From positions 1 to 64,000 of the forward strand of contig NZ_JACYVI010000009.1 in the NCBI RefSeq assembly GCF_014842265.1: a DNA stretch of 64,000 nucleotides, in the 5' to 3' direction. This DNA comes from Pseudomonas sp. CFBP 13711 (GTDB taxonomy: Bacteria > Pseudomonadota > Gammaproteobacteria > Pseudomonadales > Pseudomonadaceae). A program made the position numbers and the translations under genes. Shown piece by piece: positions 17,027 to 26,019 of the stretch (position 1 is the stretch's first letter; each line of letters starts with the position of its first letter). A model generated the notes under the pieces. That model worked only from the letters and a program-made list of their open reading frames with translations. It made no database searches and had not been told where the DNA came from.

Positions 17027-17356
17027 CTGAAATACCTGTGCGACAGCGCTGCGCTGATTGAAGGCAAAAGCCTCGGGTTTGAGGTTGATGAGCTCAAGAT
17101 TCTGGCCGTCCGGCGAGGGGGTCAGGTTTATGTGTACGCCAATCGGTGTCCCCATCGTGGAGTGGCGCTGGAATGGCAGCCCGATGAGTTTCTCGATGCC
17201 AGCGCCAGCCTGATCCAGTGCGCCACTCACGGTGCGCTGTTCCTGATCGAGAACGGCGAGTGCGTCGCCGGCCCTTGCGAGGACAAATCCCTGAGGGCTA
17301 TCGACTGCGGCGAAGACGCTCAGGGCATCTGGATCAATCCAGTGGCACCGGACTGA
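17027..17356 (+). CDS. Rieske [2Fe-2S] domain protein, probable CTG start
   Basis: A small ferredoxin-like Rieske protein, 109 residues if begun at CTG 17027. The cluster ligands are complete: Cys41 and His43 in RCPHRG, Cys65 and His68 in QCATHG. A strong AAGGAG (17015-17020) lies six bases before the CTG, and homologues I remember begin MK(Y/F)LC as here. The only other in-frame start is GTG at 17132, which would remove the first 35 residues of the fold and has no ribosome-binding site; a TGA at 17000-17002 excludes an upstream ATG. It overlaps the end of sfsA tail-to-tail by 23 bases. Its redox partner is unknown. Confidence 0.85.
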   Translation: MKYLCDSAALIEGKSLGFEVDELKILAVRRGGQVYVYANRCPHRGVALEWQPDEFLDASASLIQCATHGALFLIENGECVAGPCEDKSLRAIDCGEDAQGIWINPVAPD

Positions 17357-18077
17357 GCGGGCGCGTTTCCGTGAGGTGAATCTCAAGGCGCCGATCAATG
17401 CGCACTTCGTCAGGGGTCAGCTCCACGCCATACGCCAGGACTTCAACCCCTGCCGCAGCCGCCTCAAGCAAGGCAGCGGCGTAGGCCGCGTCGATTTCGG
17501 CGGCGGGCCGCACGGCATCGATGCCAGTGAGGTTCACGCAGTACAGCAACACGGCGCGCACGCCTTCCCGCGCCAGGGCCGCCAGTTCACGCAGGTGCTT
17601 CGCGCCGCGCTGAGTGACCGCATCGGGAAACGCAGCGACACGACTGTCATCAAAGCCCAAAGTCACGCTTTTGACTTCCAGGTACAGCGGGCCATCGGGG
17701 TAATCCAGACGGAAGTCGACGCGGCTGTTTTCCTGGCCATAGGCGACCTCGCGCTTGAGCGCCGTAAACCCTTCCAATTCCGTGATCACGCCGGCCAGAA
17801 GTGCTTCTTCTACCAGCCTGTTGGCGCGCGCGGTGTTGACGCAGGCGAGCCGCCCCTGCGGTGTTTCGGTAATTTCCCAAGTGCCCGGCAGCTTGCGCTT
17901 GGGGTCATTGGAGCGGCTGAACCAGACCCGCCCCCCCGGCATCATGCAATTGAACATCGAACCCGTGTTGGGACAGTGAATCGTCAGCCGCTCGCCGCTG
18001 GCGGTCTCGATGTCGGCAAGGAAGCGCTTGTAGCGCTGAATCAGCCGGCCTTCTTCAAGTGGAGGTGAGAAACGCAT
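17334..18077 (-). CDS. sfsA: SfsA family protein (sugar fermentation stimulation homologue)
   Basis: A 247-residue protein of the SfsA family: an N-terminal OB-like part with HCPNTGSM, and a C-terminal nuclease-like core with DFRLDYPDGPLYLEVKSVTLG, whose acidic residues and lysine match the PD-(D/E)xK pattern. The family name comes from an E. coli maltose phenotype; the molecular role is unsettled. The start overlaps the stop of the upstream aminotransferase by one base (TGATG), so the two are likely co-translated. Confidence 0.93.
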   Translation of the reverse strand: MRFSPPLEEGRLIQRYKRFLADIETASGERLTIHCPNTGSMFNCMMPGGRVWFSRSNDPKRKLPGTWEITETPQGRLACVNTARANRLVEEALLAGVITELEGFTALKREVAYGQENSRVDFRLDYPDGPLYLEVKSVTLGFDDSRVAAFPDAVTQRGAKHLRELAALAREGVRAVLLYCVNLTGIDAVRPAAEIDAAYAAALLEAAAAGVEVLAYGVELTPDEVRIDRRLEIHLTETRPLSPVPLD

Positions 18078-19249
18078 CAGCCTTGCCAGCTCCGCAGACC
18101 CCGACCTATTCGCTCGACCGCCTCCTGAAGCCGAGGCAGGCTTTGGGTGTAGGCGAAGCGCACATGATGGCCGGCGCGGTACCGACCGAAATCCAGCCCG
18201 GGAGTAAATGCGACGTGCTCGGTTTCCAGAAAGTGATGACAGAACGCAAACGCGTCGCCACCGAACGCGCTGATGTCTGCGTATAGATAGAAGGCGCCTT
18301 CTGGCTCCACGGCAATGTTGAAGCCCAGTTCGCGCAGCGCCGGAAGCAAGAAGTCGCGACGCCGGGCAAACTCGGCACGACGTTGCTCGAGGATCTCCAG
18401 GGTCTGCGGCTCGAAACAGGCGAGTGCCGCACTTTGCGCCATGCTCGGCGCGCTGATGTAAAGATTCTGCGCCAGCTTTTCCAGATCACCGACCGCCGCC
18501 TCGGGGGCAACCAGCCAACCGAGTCGCCAACCGGTCATGCCGAAATACTTGGAAAAACTATTCAGCACAAAGGCGTCATTGTCGACTTCCAGCACGCTGC
18601 TCGCGTCCATCCCGTAGGTCAGGCCGTGATAGATCTCGTCCACCACAAGGTGGCCATCCCGCGCCTTGAGCGACGCCGAAAGCGCGGCAAGCTCGTCGTG
18701 GTGCAGCAAGGTCCCGGTCGGATTGGCCGGAGAAGCCACCAGCGCACCGACGCTGTCCTCGTTCCAGTATTGAGCGACCAGATCGGCCGTCAGTTGATAA
18801 CGCACGTCCGGCCCCACGGGCACTAACTGCGCAGCCCCCTCCACAAGACGCAGAAAATGCCGGTTGCACGGGTAACCCGGATCGGCCAGCAGCCAGTGTT
18901 TGCCAGGATCGACCAGCAGACTTGCCGCCAGTAGCAGGGCACCCGAACCGCCTGGCGTAATCAAAATTCTGCCCGGATCGACGTTCACGCCGTAACGCTG
19001 AGCGTAAAAGCCCGAGATGGCCTCGCGCAGTTCCGGCAGACCACGGGCCGCCGTGTAACGGGTCTTGCCAGCGGCCAACGCCGCCTGACCGGCCTTGATG
19101 ATCGGCTCGGCCGTGGTGAAATCCGGCTCGCCGATCTCCAGGTGGATAACGTCATGCCCCGCCGCTTGCAGTTCATTGGCCCGCGCCAGCAGCGCCATGA
19201 CATGAAAGGGTTCGATGGCGCGGCTGCGCGCACTGTAGGGCTGTGGCAT
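18077..19249 (-). CDS. Pyridoxal-phosphate aminotransferase, class I/II
   Basis: A 390-residue fold-type I aminotransferase. The cofactor lysine is Lys234 in NSFSKYFGMTGWRLGW; the substrate-carboxylate arginine is in HHVRFAYTQS near the C-terminus; the ASPANPTGT motif binds pyridoxal phosphate. The amino acid specificity cannot be told from these motifs. It forms a two-gene unit with sfsA. The start ATG is followed by the usual short arm MPQPYSARSRAIEPFHVM. Confidence 0.92.
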   Translation of the reverse strand: MPQPYSARSRAIEPFHVMALLARANELQAAGHDVIHLEIGEPDFTTAEPIIKAGQAALAAGKTRYTAARGLPELREAISGFYAQRYGVNVDPGRILITPGGSGALLLAASLLVDPGKHWLLADPGYPCNRHFLRLVEGAAQLVPVGPDVRYQLTADLVAQYWNEDSVGALVASPANPTGTLLHHDELAALSASLKARDGHLVVDEIYHGLTYGMDASSVLEVDNDAFVLNSFSKYFGMTGWRLGWLVAPEAAVGDLEKLAQNLYISAPSMAQSAALACFEPQTLEILEQRRAEFARRRDFLLPALRELGFNIAVEPEGAFYLYADISAFGGDAFAFCHHFLETEHVAFTPGLDFGRYRAGHHVRFAYTQSLPRLQEAVERIGRGLRSWQG

Positions 19250-19599
19250 GGGCCTTCCTTTGGTGAGGGGTGGCGAGATAAGTCGCCGATTCTACTCATC
19301 CGCCCGGGCGGGCTACAGCGTTTATCGGCCTGAGCAGGAGCGACTTGCAGCCGACAGTCCAGAAAACCGGGCGCTCGCGCCGCAGGCACTAAACTCAGGG
19401 CTGTGGAAAATAGATAAAACCGGGCGCTCAGGCTGCGGTCATAGTCCACGTGCGTGCTGCGGGCCATCCTCGACAACCGGGAGTAGCGCGCTCCGATTCG
19501 ATCTGGTAAGTTCGCCCGCTTGCAGCCGCAGGGCCGGCAGGTGTCGGCGATGGATCTTAACCTGTGTAATGGCTTAGAAGAGTGAGAGGCGGTCCGTTC
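19250..19599. promoter_or_regulatory. Divergent intergenic region between the aminotransferase and dksA
   Basis: A 350-base gap with no supported gene. It must hold the promoters of both flanking genes; GAGAGG about nine bases before the dksA ATG is the ribosome-binding site. I cannot identify a -35/-10 pair with confidence, nor a known operator. Confidence 0.4.
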
Positions 19600-20043
19600 A
19601 TGCCCACCGAAGAAAAGCAAAAGAGCACCCCGGCAATCAGTGGTTTCGAACCCTACGTCGCGACGAAGGGTGAGGAATACATGGGCGACCCCATGCGCAA
19701 GCACTTCACCAAGATCCTGTCCAAGTGGAAACAGGAGTTGATGGTAGAAGTTGACCGCACGGTTGTTCACATGAAGGACGAGGCGGCTAACTTCCCTGAC
19801 CCTGCAGACCGTGCAAGCCAGGAAGAAGAGTTCGCGCTGGAACTGCGCGCCCGCGATCGTGAGCGCAAGTTGATCAAGAAGATCGACAAGACGCTGCAGC
19901 TGATTCAGGACAAGGAATACGGCTGGTGCGAATCGTGCGGCGTCGAGATCGGTATCAAGCGCCTTGAGGCCCGTCCAACGGCCGACATGTGCGTTGACTG
20001 CAAAAGCCTCGCTGAAATCAAGGAAAAACAGGTCGGTAAGTGA
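19600..20043 (+). CDS. dksA: RNA polymerase-binding transcription factor DksA
   Basis: Works with ppGpp in the secondary channel of RNA polymerase to tune rRNA and amino acid promoters. The 147-residue protein has the central coiled-coil with the acidic tip (FPDPADRASQEEE) and the C-terminal zinc finger with two CxxC pairs (CESC and CVDC), so it is the zinc-containing form. I chose ATG 19600 (MPTEEKQKS); six further codons are open upstream. A terminator follows, and gluQ is next on the same strand, the usual pairing. Confidence 0.97.
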   Translation: MPTEEKQKSTPAISGFEPYVATKGEEYMGDPMRKHFTKILSKWKQELMVEVDRTVVHMKDEAANFPDPADRASQEEEFALELRARDRERKLIKKIDKTLQLIQDKEYGWCESCGVEIGIKRLEARPTADMCVDCKSLAEIKEKQVGK

Positions 20044-20059
20044 TCCTGTTGATCCAGTA

Positions 20060-20086
20060 AAAAGGACGCCTCGGCGTCCTTTTTTG
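20060..20086 (+). terminator. Rho-independent terminator after dksA
   Basis: GGACGCC (20064-20070) pairs with GGCGTCC (20073-20079), followed by a run of T. It begins about 20 bases after the dksA stop and separates dksA from gluQ. Confidence 0.92.
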
Positions 20087-20220
20087 TTTCCCCGCATTGA
20101 CCGGCCGAGCACCCGACGGTGTGGGCTGGAAAGCGCCCTACGGGGGCGTCGCGTTTTCCCACACTGCACGACAGGTCGTCCGGTATTTCGTACGTTTTAT
20201 TTCCAGTACCATCAGCGCCC

Positions 20221-21108
20221 ATGAAAACCCCTTCTTATATAGGGCGCTTTGCGCCGACCCCCAGCGGTTATCTGCACTTCGGCTCTCTGGTCGCAGCGCT
20301 GGCCTCCTATCTCGACGCCCGTTCGGTCGGCGGAAAATGGCTGATGCGCATGGAAGATCTCGACCCTCCCCGCGAGGTTCCGGGTGCCCAGGCGGGGATA
20401 CTCCAGACGCTGGAAGCGTACGGGTTCGAATGGGACGGCGAACTGGTGAGGCAAAGCGACCGGCATGATGCTTATCAGGCGATCATCCATCAGTGGTTCA
20501 GCCATGGGCTCGCTTACGCCTGCACCTGTTCGCGCAAGCAACTGGAAGGCTACAACGGCATTTACCCGGGTTTTTGCCGGAACGCCGGGCACTCACCCGA
20601 AGACGCGGCCATCCGCATTCGGGTGCCTGAGCTGGAATACCGCTTCGAAGACCGCGCGCAGGGCGAGTTTCGGCAACATCTGGGGCGCGACGCGGGCGAT
20701 TTCATCATTCGTCGCCGCGACGGCTTTTACGCCTACCAACTGGCGGTGGTCCTCGACGACGGCTGGCAGGGCGTGACCGACATCGTACGCGGCGCTGATC
20801 TGCTCGACTCCACGCCACGTCAGCTGTACCTGCAGGAACTGCTGGGCCTGCCGCAACCGCGCTACCTTCATGTGCCTCTGATCACCCAACCCGACGGCCA
20901 TAAACTGGGCAAATCCTACCGTTCGCCACCCCTGCCGTCCGATCAGGCCACGCCGTTGCTGCTTCGAGGGCTGCGCGCGCTGGGGCAAAAGACGCCGGAT
21001 GAACTGAAACACGCTACGCCCCGAGAGGTACTGGATTGGGCAATTGCCCACTGGAATGCCGATTCGATACCCCGCCTGGGCTATATCGAGGAAGCTCGAA
21101 TAGACTGA
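20221..21108 (+). CDS. gluQ: Glutamyl-queuosine tRNA(Asp) synthetase
   Basis: A shortened glutamyl-tRNA synthetase that puts glutamate on the queuosine at the wobble position of tRNA(Asp). The 295-residue protein has the class I HIGH-like motif (GYLHFGSL) and the KMSKS-like motif (KLGKSY), and lacks the anticodon-binding domain. Zinc ligands lie in the CTCSRKQLEGYNGIYPGFCR segment, readable as CTCSRKQ and then YPGFCR. The ATG at 20221 starts at the conserved MKTPSYIGRFAPTPSG. dksA-gluQ is a conserved pair in gammaproteobacteria. Confidence 0.95.
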   Translation: MKTPSYIGRFAPTPSGYLHFGSLVAALASYLDARSVGGKWLMRMEDLDPPREVPGAQAGILQTLEAYGFEWDGELVRQSDRHDAYQAIIHQWFSHGLAYACTCSRKQLEGYNGIYPGFCRNAGHSPEDAAIRIRVPELEYRFEDRAQGEFRQHLGRDAGDFIIRRRDGFYAYQLAVVLDDGWQGVTDIVRGADLLDSTPRQLYLQELLGLPQPRYLHVPLITQPDGHKLGKSYRSPPLPSDQATPLLLRGLRALGQKTPDELKHATPREVLDWAIAHWNADSIPRLGYIEEARID

Positions 21109-21229
21109 GCTCGCGCAGCCGATTCACAGGGAGGCAGCACAAAGCTGGCGGAAACGTCGCTTGCAGCCCCATCGCCATCCGTTACCATGCCGCTCCGTCA
21201 TCTTCTGGTCAGTCAACCTGGGAGGCCAA

Positions 21230-21406
21230 ATGTATATTTATCGATTGGTCCTGCTGCTGGTGGTGGGTATCTACCTGTTTTCCCCGGCCATCATGGACTG
21301 GTGGATCGATGCCACCGGCGCCTGGTACCGGCCGTACATGCTGTGGCTGATCCTGATCGTAGTGACCTTCATTCTGCAGAGCCAACGAGATGCCGATGAG
21401 CTTTAG
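21230..21406 (+). CDS. cbrX: Small membrane protein CbrX upstream of cbrA
   Basis: A 58-residue, very hydrophobic protein with two membrane helices (YRLVLLLVVGIYLFSPAI and YMLWLILIVVTFIL) and a charged tail. GGAGG lies seven bases before the ATG. The end overlaps the start of cbrA, so cbrA, which has a poor ribosome-binding site, is probably translated by coupling. From memory, a gene in this position in P. putida has been named cbrX. Its own activity is unknown. Confidence 0.8.
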   Translation: MYIYRLVLLLVVGIYLFSPAIMDWWIDATGAWYRPYMLWLILIVVTFILQSQRDADEL

Positions 21407-24344
21407 CCTGACCCAGATGATTCTGGTCAGTGCCGCCTACCTGACGGTGCTGTTCGGCGTTGCCTGGATCAGCGAACGTGGCCTGATCCCGCGCTGGATC
21501 ATTCGTCACCCCCTGACCTACACGCTGTCGCTTGGCGTCTACGCCAGTGCGTGGGCGTTTTACGGCACGGTGGGGCTGGCTTACGAATACGGCTACGGTT
21601 TTCTGTCGAGTTACCTGGGCGTGTCCGGCGCTTTCCTGCTCGCCCCCGTCCTGCTCTACCCCATTCTCAAGATCACCCGCACCTACCAGCTCTCGTCACT
21701 GGCCGATCTGTTCGCCTTCCGCTTTCGCAGCACCTGGGCGGGTGCACTGACCACCATCTTCATGCTGATCGGCGTTTTGCCGTTGCTGGCACTGCAGATC
21801 CAGGCCGTTGCCGACTCCATCGGCATTCTGACCCGGGAGCCGGTGCGCAACTACGTGGCTTTTGCGTTCTGCGTGCTGATCACGCTGTTCACCATCTTCT
21901 TCGGCTCGCGCCACATCGCCACGCGGGAAAAACACGAAGGGCTGGTATTCGCCATCGCCTTCGAGTCGGTCATCAAGCTGGTCGCCATCGGCGGCATCGG
22001 TCTGTACGCGCTGTATGGCGTGTTCGATGGGCCGCAGAGCCTTGAGCAATGGCTGCTGCAAAACCAGAGCGCACTGGCGGCTTTGCACACGCCACTGCAG
22101 GAAGGCCCGTGGCGTACGCTCCTGCTGGTGTTCTTCGCCTCGGCCATCGTGATGCCGCACATGTATCACATGACCTTTACCGAAAACCTCAATCCGCGCT
22201 CGCTGGTCAGCGCCAGTTGGGGTCTGCCACTGTTTCTGCTGCTGATGAGCCTGGCGGTACCCCTGGTGCTGTGGGCCGGTTTGAAACTGGGCGCCACCAC
22301 CAGCCCTGAATATTTCACTTTGGGTATTGGCATCGCCGCCCACAGCAAGACCCTGGCCTTGCTCGGCTATATCGGCGGGCTTTCTGCGGCGAGCGGGCTG
22401 ATCATCGTCACCACCCTGGCGCTGTCCGGCATGGCGCTGAACCACCTGGTGCTGCCGCTTTACCAGCCGCCTGCCGAAGGCAATATCTATCGCTGGCTGA
22501 AATGGACCCGTCGCGGGCTGATTGTCGCGATCATCATGGCCGGCTTTGGCTTTTATCTGTTGCTCGGCGCCAAGCAGAATCTGGCGAATCTGGGCATCGT
22601 CGCGTTCGTTGCGACATTGCAGTTCCTTCCCGGCGTGCTATCGGTGCTGTACTGGCCGGCGGCTAACCGACGCGGCTTCATGGCTGGCCTCATTGCCGGC
22701 ATCGCGGTCTGGACCATCAGCATGTTGCTGCCGCTGATCGGCGACTTCCAGGGGTTCTACATCCCGCTGCTGAACATGATTTACGTGCTGGATGACACCA
22801 GCTGGCACATGGCAGCGATCGCTTCCCTGGCGGCCAACGTGCTGGTGTTCACCCTGATTTCGCTGTTCAGCAATCCCAGTCCCGAAGAGGCGAGTGCGGC
22901 CGAGGCCTGCGCGGTGGACAACGTTCGCCGCCCACAGCGTCGCGAGCTTCATGCCGCTTCACCCCAGGAGTTCGCCACTCAACTGGCCAAACCCCTGGGC
23001 GCGAAAGCTGCGCAGAAGGAAGTCGAACAGGCGCTGCGGGACCTTTATCTGCCGTTCGACGAGCGCCGGCCTTACGCACTGCGGCGTTTGCGCGACCGTA
23101 TCGAAGCCAACCTTTCAGGGCTGATGGGGCCAAGTGTGGCGCAGGATATGGTTGAGACGTTTCTGCCTTACAAGTCCGGCAGTGAGAACTATGTCACCGA
23201 GGATATTCACTTCATCGAAAGCCGCCTTGAGGATTACCACTCCCGCCTCACCGGCCTGGCTGCCGAGCTCGACGCCCTGCGCCGTTATCACCGCCAGACC
23301 CTGCAAGAGTTGCCGATGGGCGTGTGTTCCCTAGCCAAGGATCAGGAGATCCTGATGTGGAACAAAGCCATGGAGGAGCTGACCGGTATCGGCGCTCAGC
23401 GCGTTGTCGGGTCACGGCTCGAAACCATCGTTGATCCCTGGAAGCAGCTGCTGCTGGGGTTCATCAATGTCCCGGACGAGCACTTGCATAAGCAGCGCCT
23501 AGGCCTCGACGGTCAGACTCGCTGGCTCAACCTGCACAAGGCGGCCATTGATGAGCCGCTTGCGCCGGGCAACAGCGGGCTGGTGATTCTGGTCGAAGAC
23601 CTGACTGATACGCAGATGCTGGAAGACAAACTGGTGCACTCCGAGCGTCTTGCGAGCATTGGTCGACTGGCTGCCGGGGTTGCCCACGAAATCGGCAACC
23701 CGATCACCGGCATCGCCTGCCTGGCGCAGAACCTGCGCGAAGAACGCGAAGAAGACGCCGAGTTGACGGAAATCAGCAGCCAGATCATCGAGCAGACCAA
23801 ACGCGTTTCCCGCATCGTGCAGTCGCTGATGAGCTTCGCCCATGCGGGCGGACATCAACACGCCGACGAACCGGTGTGCCTGGCAGAGGTGGCGCAGGAT
23901 GCCATTGGTCTGCTGGCGTTGAACCGGCGCAATTTCGAAGTGCAGTTCTATAACCTGTGCAACCCGAACCACTGGGTGGACGGCGATCCACAGCGGCTCG
24001 CACAGGTGTTGATCAACCTGCTGTCAAACGCCCGCGACGCATCGCCCGCCGGCAGTGCGGTACGGGTGAAAAGCGAGGCTTCCGAACACACGGTCGACCT
24101 GATCGTGGAAGACGAAGGCAGCGGCATTCCGAAAGCCATCATGGACCGCTTGTTCGAACCTTTCTTCACCACCAAGGATCCGGGCGAAGGAACAGGACTG
24201 GGGCTCGCGCTGGTCTATTCCATCGTTGAAGAGCATTATGGACAAATCACCATCGACAGCCCGGCTGACCCCGAGCACCAACGCGGAACCCGAATTCGGG
24301 TGACCTTACCGCGACATGTCGAAGCGACGTCCGCCGTGAACTGA
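21396..24344 (+). CDS. cbrA: CbrA sensor histidine kinase with fused SLC5-type transporter domain
   Basis: Sensor of the CbrAB system that governs carbon and nitrogen use. The protein of about 982 residues has an N-terminal sodium:solute-symporter-like domain with about 13 membrane helices (to about residue 495), a linker with STAC-like and PAS-like segments, and a kinase core: phospho-acceptor His764 in VAHEIGNPITG, N box LINLLSNARDAS, G boxes EDEGSGIP and GEGTGLGLALVY. I prefer ATG 21396 (MSFSLTQ); an ATG two codons upstream at 21390 is possible. The start overlaps cbrX by 11 bases and cbrB follows 22 bases downstream. Confidence 0.95.
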   Translation: MSFSLTQMILVSAAYLTVLFGVAWISERGLIPRWIIRHPLTYTLSLGVYASAWAFYGTVGLAYEYGYGFLSSYLGVSGAFLLAPVLLYPILKITRTYQLSSLADLFAFRFRSTWAGALTTIFMLIGVLPLLALQIQAVADSIGILTREPVRNYVAFAFCVLITLFTIFFGSRHIATREKHEGLVFAIAFESVIKLVAIGGIGLYALYGVFDGPQSLEQWLLQNQSALAALHTPLQEGPWRTLLLVFFASAIVMPHMYHMTFTENLNPRSLVSASWGLPLFLLLMSLAVPLVLWAGLKLGATTSPEYFTLGIGIAAHSKTLALLGYIGGLSAASGLIIVTTLALSGMALNHLVLPLYQPPAEGNIYRWLKWTRRGLIVAIIMAGFGFYLLLGAKQNLANLGIVAFVATLQFLPGVLSVLYWPAANRRGFMAGLIAGIAVWTISMLLPLIGDFQGFYIPLLNMIYVLDDTSWHMAAIASLAANVLVFTLISLFSNPSPEEASAAEACAVDNVRRPQRRELHAASPQEFATQLAKPLGAKAAQKEVEQALRDLYLPFDERRPYALRRLRDRIEANLSGLMGPSVAQDMVETFLPYKSGSENYVTEDIHFIESRLEDYHSRLTGLAAELDALRRYHRQTLQELPMGVCSLAKDQEILMWNKAMEELTGIGAQRVVGSRLETIVDPWKQLLLGFINVPDEHLHKQRLGLDGQTRWLNLHKAAIDEPLAPGNSGLVILVEDLTDTQMLEDKLVHSERLASIGRLAAGVAHEIGNPITGIACLAQNLREEREEDAELTEISSQIIEQTKRVSRIVQSLMSFAHAGGHQHADEPVCLAEVAQDAIGLLALNRRNFEVQFYNLCNPNHWVDGDPQRLAQVLINLLSNARDASPAGSAVRVKSEASEHTVDLIVEDEGSGIPKAIMDRLFEPFFTTKDPGEGTGLGLALVYSIVEEHYGQITIDSPADPEHQRGTRIRVTLPRHVEATSAVN

Positions 24345-24366
24345 GACCGTCGAGAGAACCGAATCA

Positions 24367-25806
24367 ATGCCTCACATTTTGATCGTGGAAGACGAAACCA
24401 TCATCCGCTCCGCCCTGCGTCGACTGTTGGAACGTAATCAGTACCAGGTCAGCGAAGCCGGATCCGTGCAGGAAGCTCAGGAACGTTTCAGCATCCCTTC
24501 GTTTGACCTGATCGTCAGCGATTTACGTCTGCCCGGCGCGCCCGGCACAGAGCTGATCAAGCTCGGCCAGGGCAAGCCGGTGCTGATCATGACCAGTTAC
24601 GCCAGCCTGCGCTCGGCCGTGGATTCGATGAAAATGGGCGCGGTGGATTACATCGCCAAACCTTTCGACCACGACGAAATGCTTCAGGCCGTCTCACGCA
24701 TTCTTCGTGATCGCCAGACGCTGCAAAGCATGCAGGCCGAACGCGCCGCCACCGCAAAAACGGCGACGGGCGACAAGTCCGGTCCGGACAACAGCAATGG
24801 TGAGATCGGCATCATCGGCTCCTGCCCGCCGATGCAGGACATGTACAGCAAGATCCGCAAAGTCGCGCCAACCGACTCCAACGTGCTGATTCAGGGAGAG
24901 TCCGGTACGGGCAAGGAACTGGTGGCCCGCGCGCTGCATAACCTTTCCCGTCGCGCCAAGGCCCCGATGATTTCGGTCAACTGTGCGGCGATCCCTGAAT
25001 CCCTTATCGAATCCGAACTGTTCGGCCACGAAAAAGGCGCCTTCACCGGTGCCAGCGCCGGGCGTGCCGGTCTGGTCGAAGCGGCGGACGGCGGCACTCT
25101 CTTCCTCGATGAGATCGGCGAGCTGCCCTTGGAAGCTCAGGCGAGGCTCCTGCGCGTCCTGCAGGAAGGCGAAATTCGCCGCGTGGGCTCGGTGCAGTCG
25201 CAGAAAGTCGACGTGCGCCTGATTGCAGCGACTCACCGAGACCTCAAGAGCCTGGCCAAAGTTGGCCAGTTCCGCGAGGACTTGTACTACCGCCTTCACG
25301 TGATCGCGCTGAAGCTGCCCGCATTGCGTGAACGCGGTGCGGACGTCAACGAGATCGCCAATGCGTTTCTGGCGCGGCAAAGCCTCAAGGCCGGCCGCAA
25401 CGACCTGCGTTTTGCACCGGACGCCGAGCAGGCGATTCGGCACTATTCGTGGCCAGGCAACGTGCGGGAGCTGGAGAATGCGGTCGAGCGCGCAGTGATC
25501 CTGTGCGAAAGCCCGGACATTTCCGCGGAGCTGTTGGGCATCGATATCGAGCTGAGCGATCTCGACGTCAACGAGTTCATCGGCCTTGCCCCGCAAACGT
25601 CTGGCTCGTCGAGTTCCACCGCCGGCGAGCCAACCGAGGACTTGTCGCTGGAGGACTATTTTCAGCACTTCGTCCTGGAGCATCAGGACCACATGACTGA
25701 AACCGAGCTGGCCCGCAAGCTGGGCGTCAGCCGCAAGTGCCTGTGGGAGCGTCGCCAACGCCTGGGCATCCCCCGGCGCAAGACCGGAGTGGCCAGCGAA
25801 ACGTGA
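24367..25806 (+). CDS. cbrB: CbrB response regulator, NtrC-type sigma-54 activator
   Basis: Activates sigma-54 promoters after phosphorylation by CbrA; its main target is crcZ, directly downstream. The 479-residue protein has a receiver domain with phospho-acceptor Asp52 (IVSDLRLPG), an AAA+ domain with Walker A GESGTGKE (about 177-184), the sigma-54 contact GAFTGA (about 224-229) and FLDEIGEL, and a C-terminal Fis-type helix-turn-helix (ETELARKLGVSRKCLWERRQ). All catalytic motifs are intact. A terminator follows at 25885. Confidence 0.97.
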   Translation: MPHILIVEDETIIRSALRRLLERNQYQVSEAGSVQEAQERFSIPSFDLIVSDLRLPGAPGTELIKLGQGKPVLIMTSYASLRSAVDSMKMGAVDYIAKPFDHDEMLQAVSRILRDRQTLQSMQAERAATAKTATGDKSGPDNSNGEIGIIGSCPPMQDMYSKIRKVAPTDSNVLIQGESGTGKELVARALHNLSRRAKAPMISVNCAAIPESLIESELFGHEKGAFTGASAGRAGLVEAADGGTLFLDEIGELPLEAQARLLRVLQEGEIRRVGSVQSQKVDVRLIAATHRDLKSLAKVGQFREDLYYRLHVIALKLPALRERGADVNEIANAFLARQSLKAGRNDLRFAPDAEQAIRHYSWPGNVRELENAVERAVILCESPDISAELLGIDIELSDLDVNEFIGLAPQTSGSSSSTAGEPTEDLSLEDYFQHFVLEHQDHMTETELARKLGVSRKCLWERRQRLGIPRRKTGVASET

Positions 25807-25858
25807 GTCCGTCCCTGCGCGGGCTCTGGCACGCGGGTTACGGGGGATGTGAAAAAAC

Positions 25859-25885
25859 TGTTACCTCAAAAACGGTGGCGTAACA
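25859..25885 (+). promoter_or_regulatory. Palindromic CbrB-binding site candidate for crcZ
   Basis: TGTTAC (25859-25864) and GTAACA (25880-25885) form an inverted pair separated by 15 bases. It agrees with the TGTTAC-Nx-GTAACA pattern I remember for CbrB and lies about 135 bases upstream of the sigma-54 promoter, the normal distance for an enhancer. A further GGTAAC half-site lies at 25900-25905. Confidence 0.75.
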
Positions 25886-25923
25886 AAACCGGGGCATACG
25901 GTAACGAACCCCCGGTTTTTTTT
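25885..25923 (+). terminator. Rho-independent terminator after cbrB
   Basis: AAAACCGGGG (25885-25894) pairs with CCCCGGTTTT (25910-25919), followed by more T up to 25923. It would end the cbrXAB transcript before the crcZ promoter. Confidence 0.88.
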
Positions 25924-25993
25924 CGCCTGCGCAAAATAGCGTCAATTTGCCACACCCTTGAATTCAAAGGCCTGCAGCTCGTTTTGCAAAAGT

Positions 25994-26008
25994 TGGCACA
26001 GGTACTGC
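25994..26008 (+). promoter_or_regulatory. Sigma-54 promoter of crcZ
   Basis: TGGCAC at 25994-25999 and TGCT beginning at 26006 give GG and GC elements ten bases apart, the exact -24/-12 spacing. Transcription should start near 26020. Confidence 0.9.
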
Positions 26009-26019
26009 TATGGGTATTC

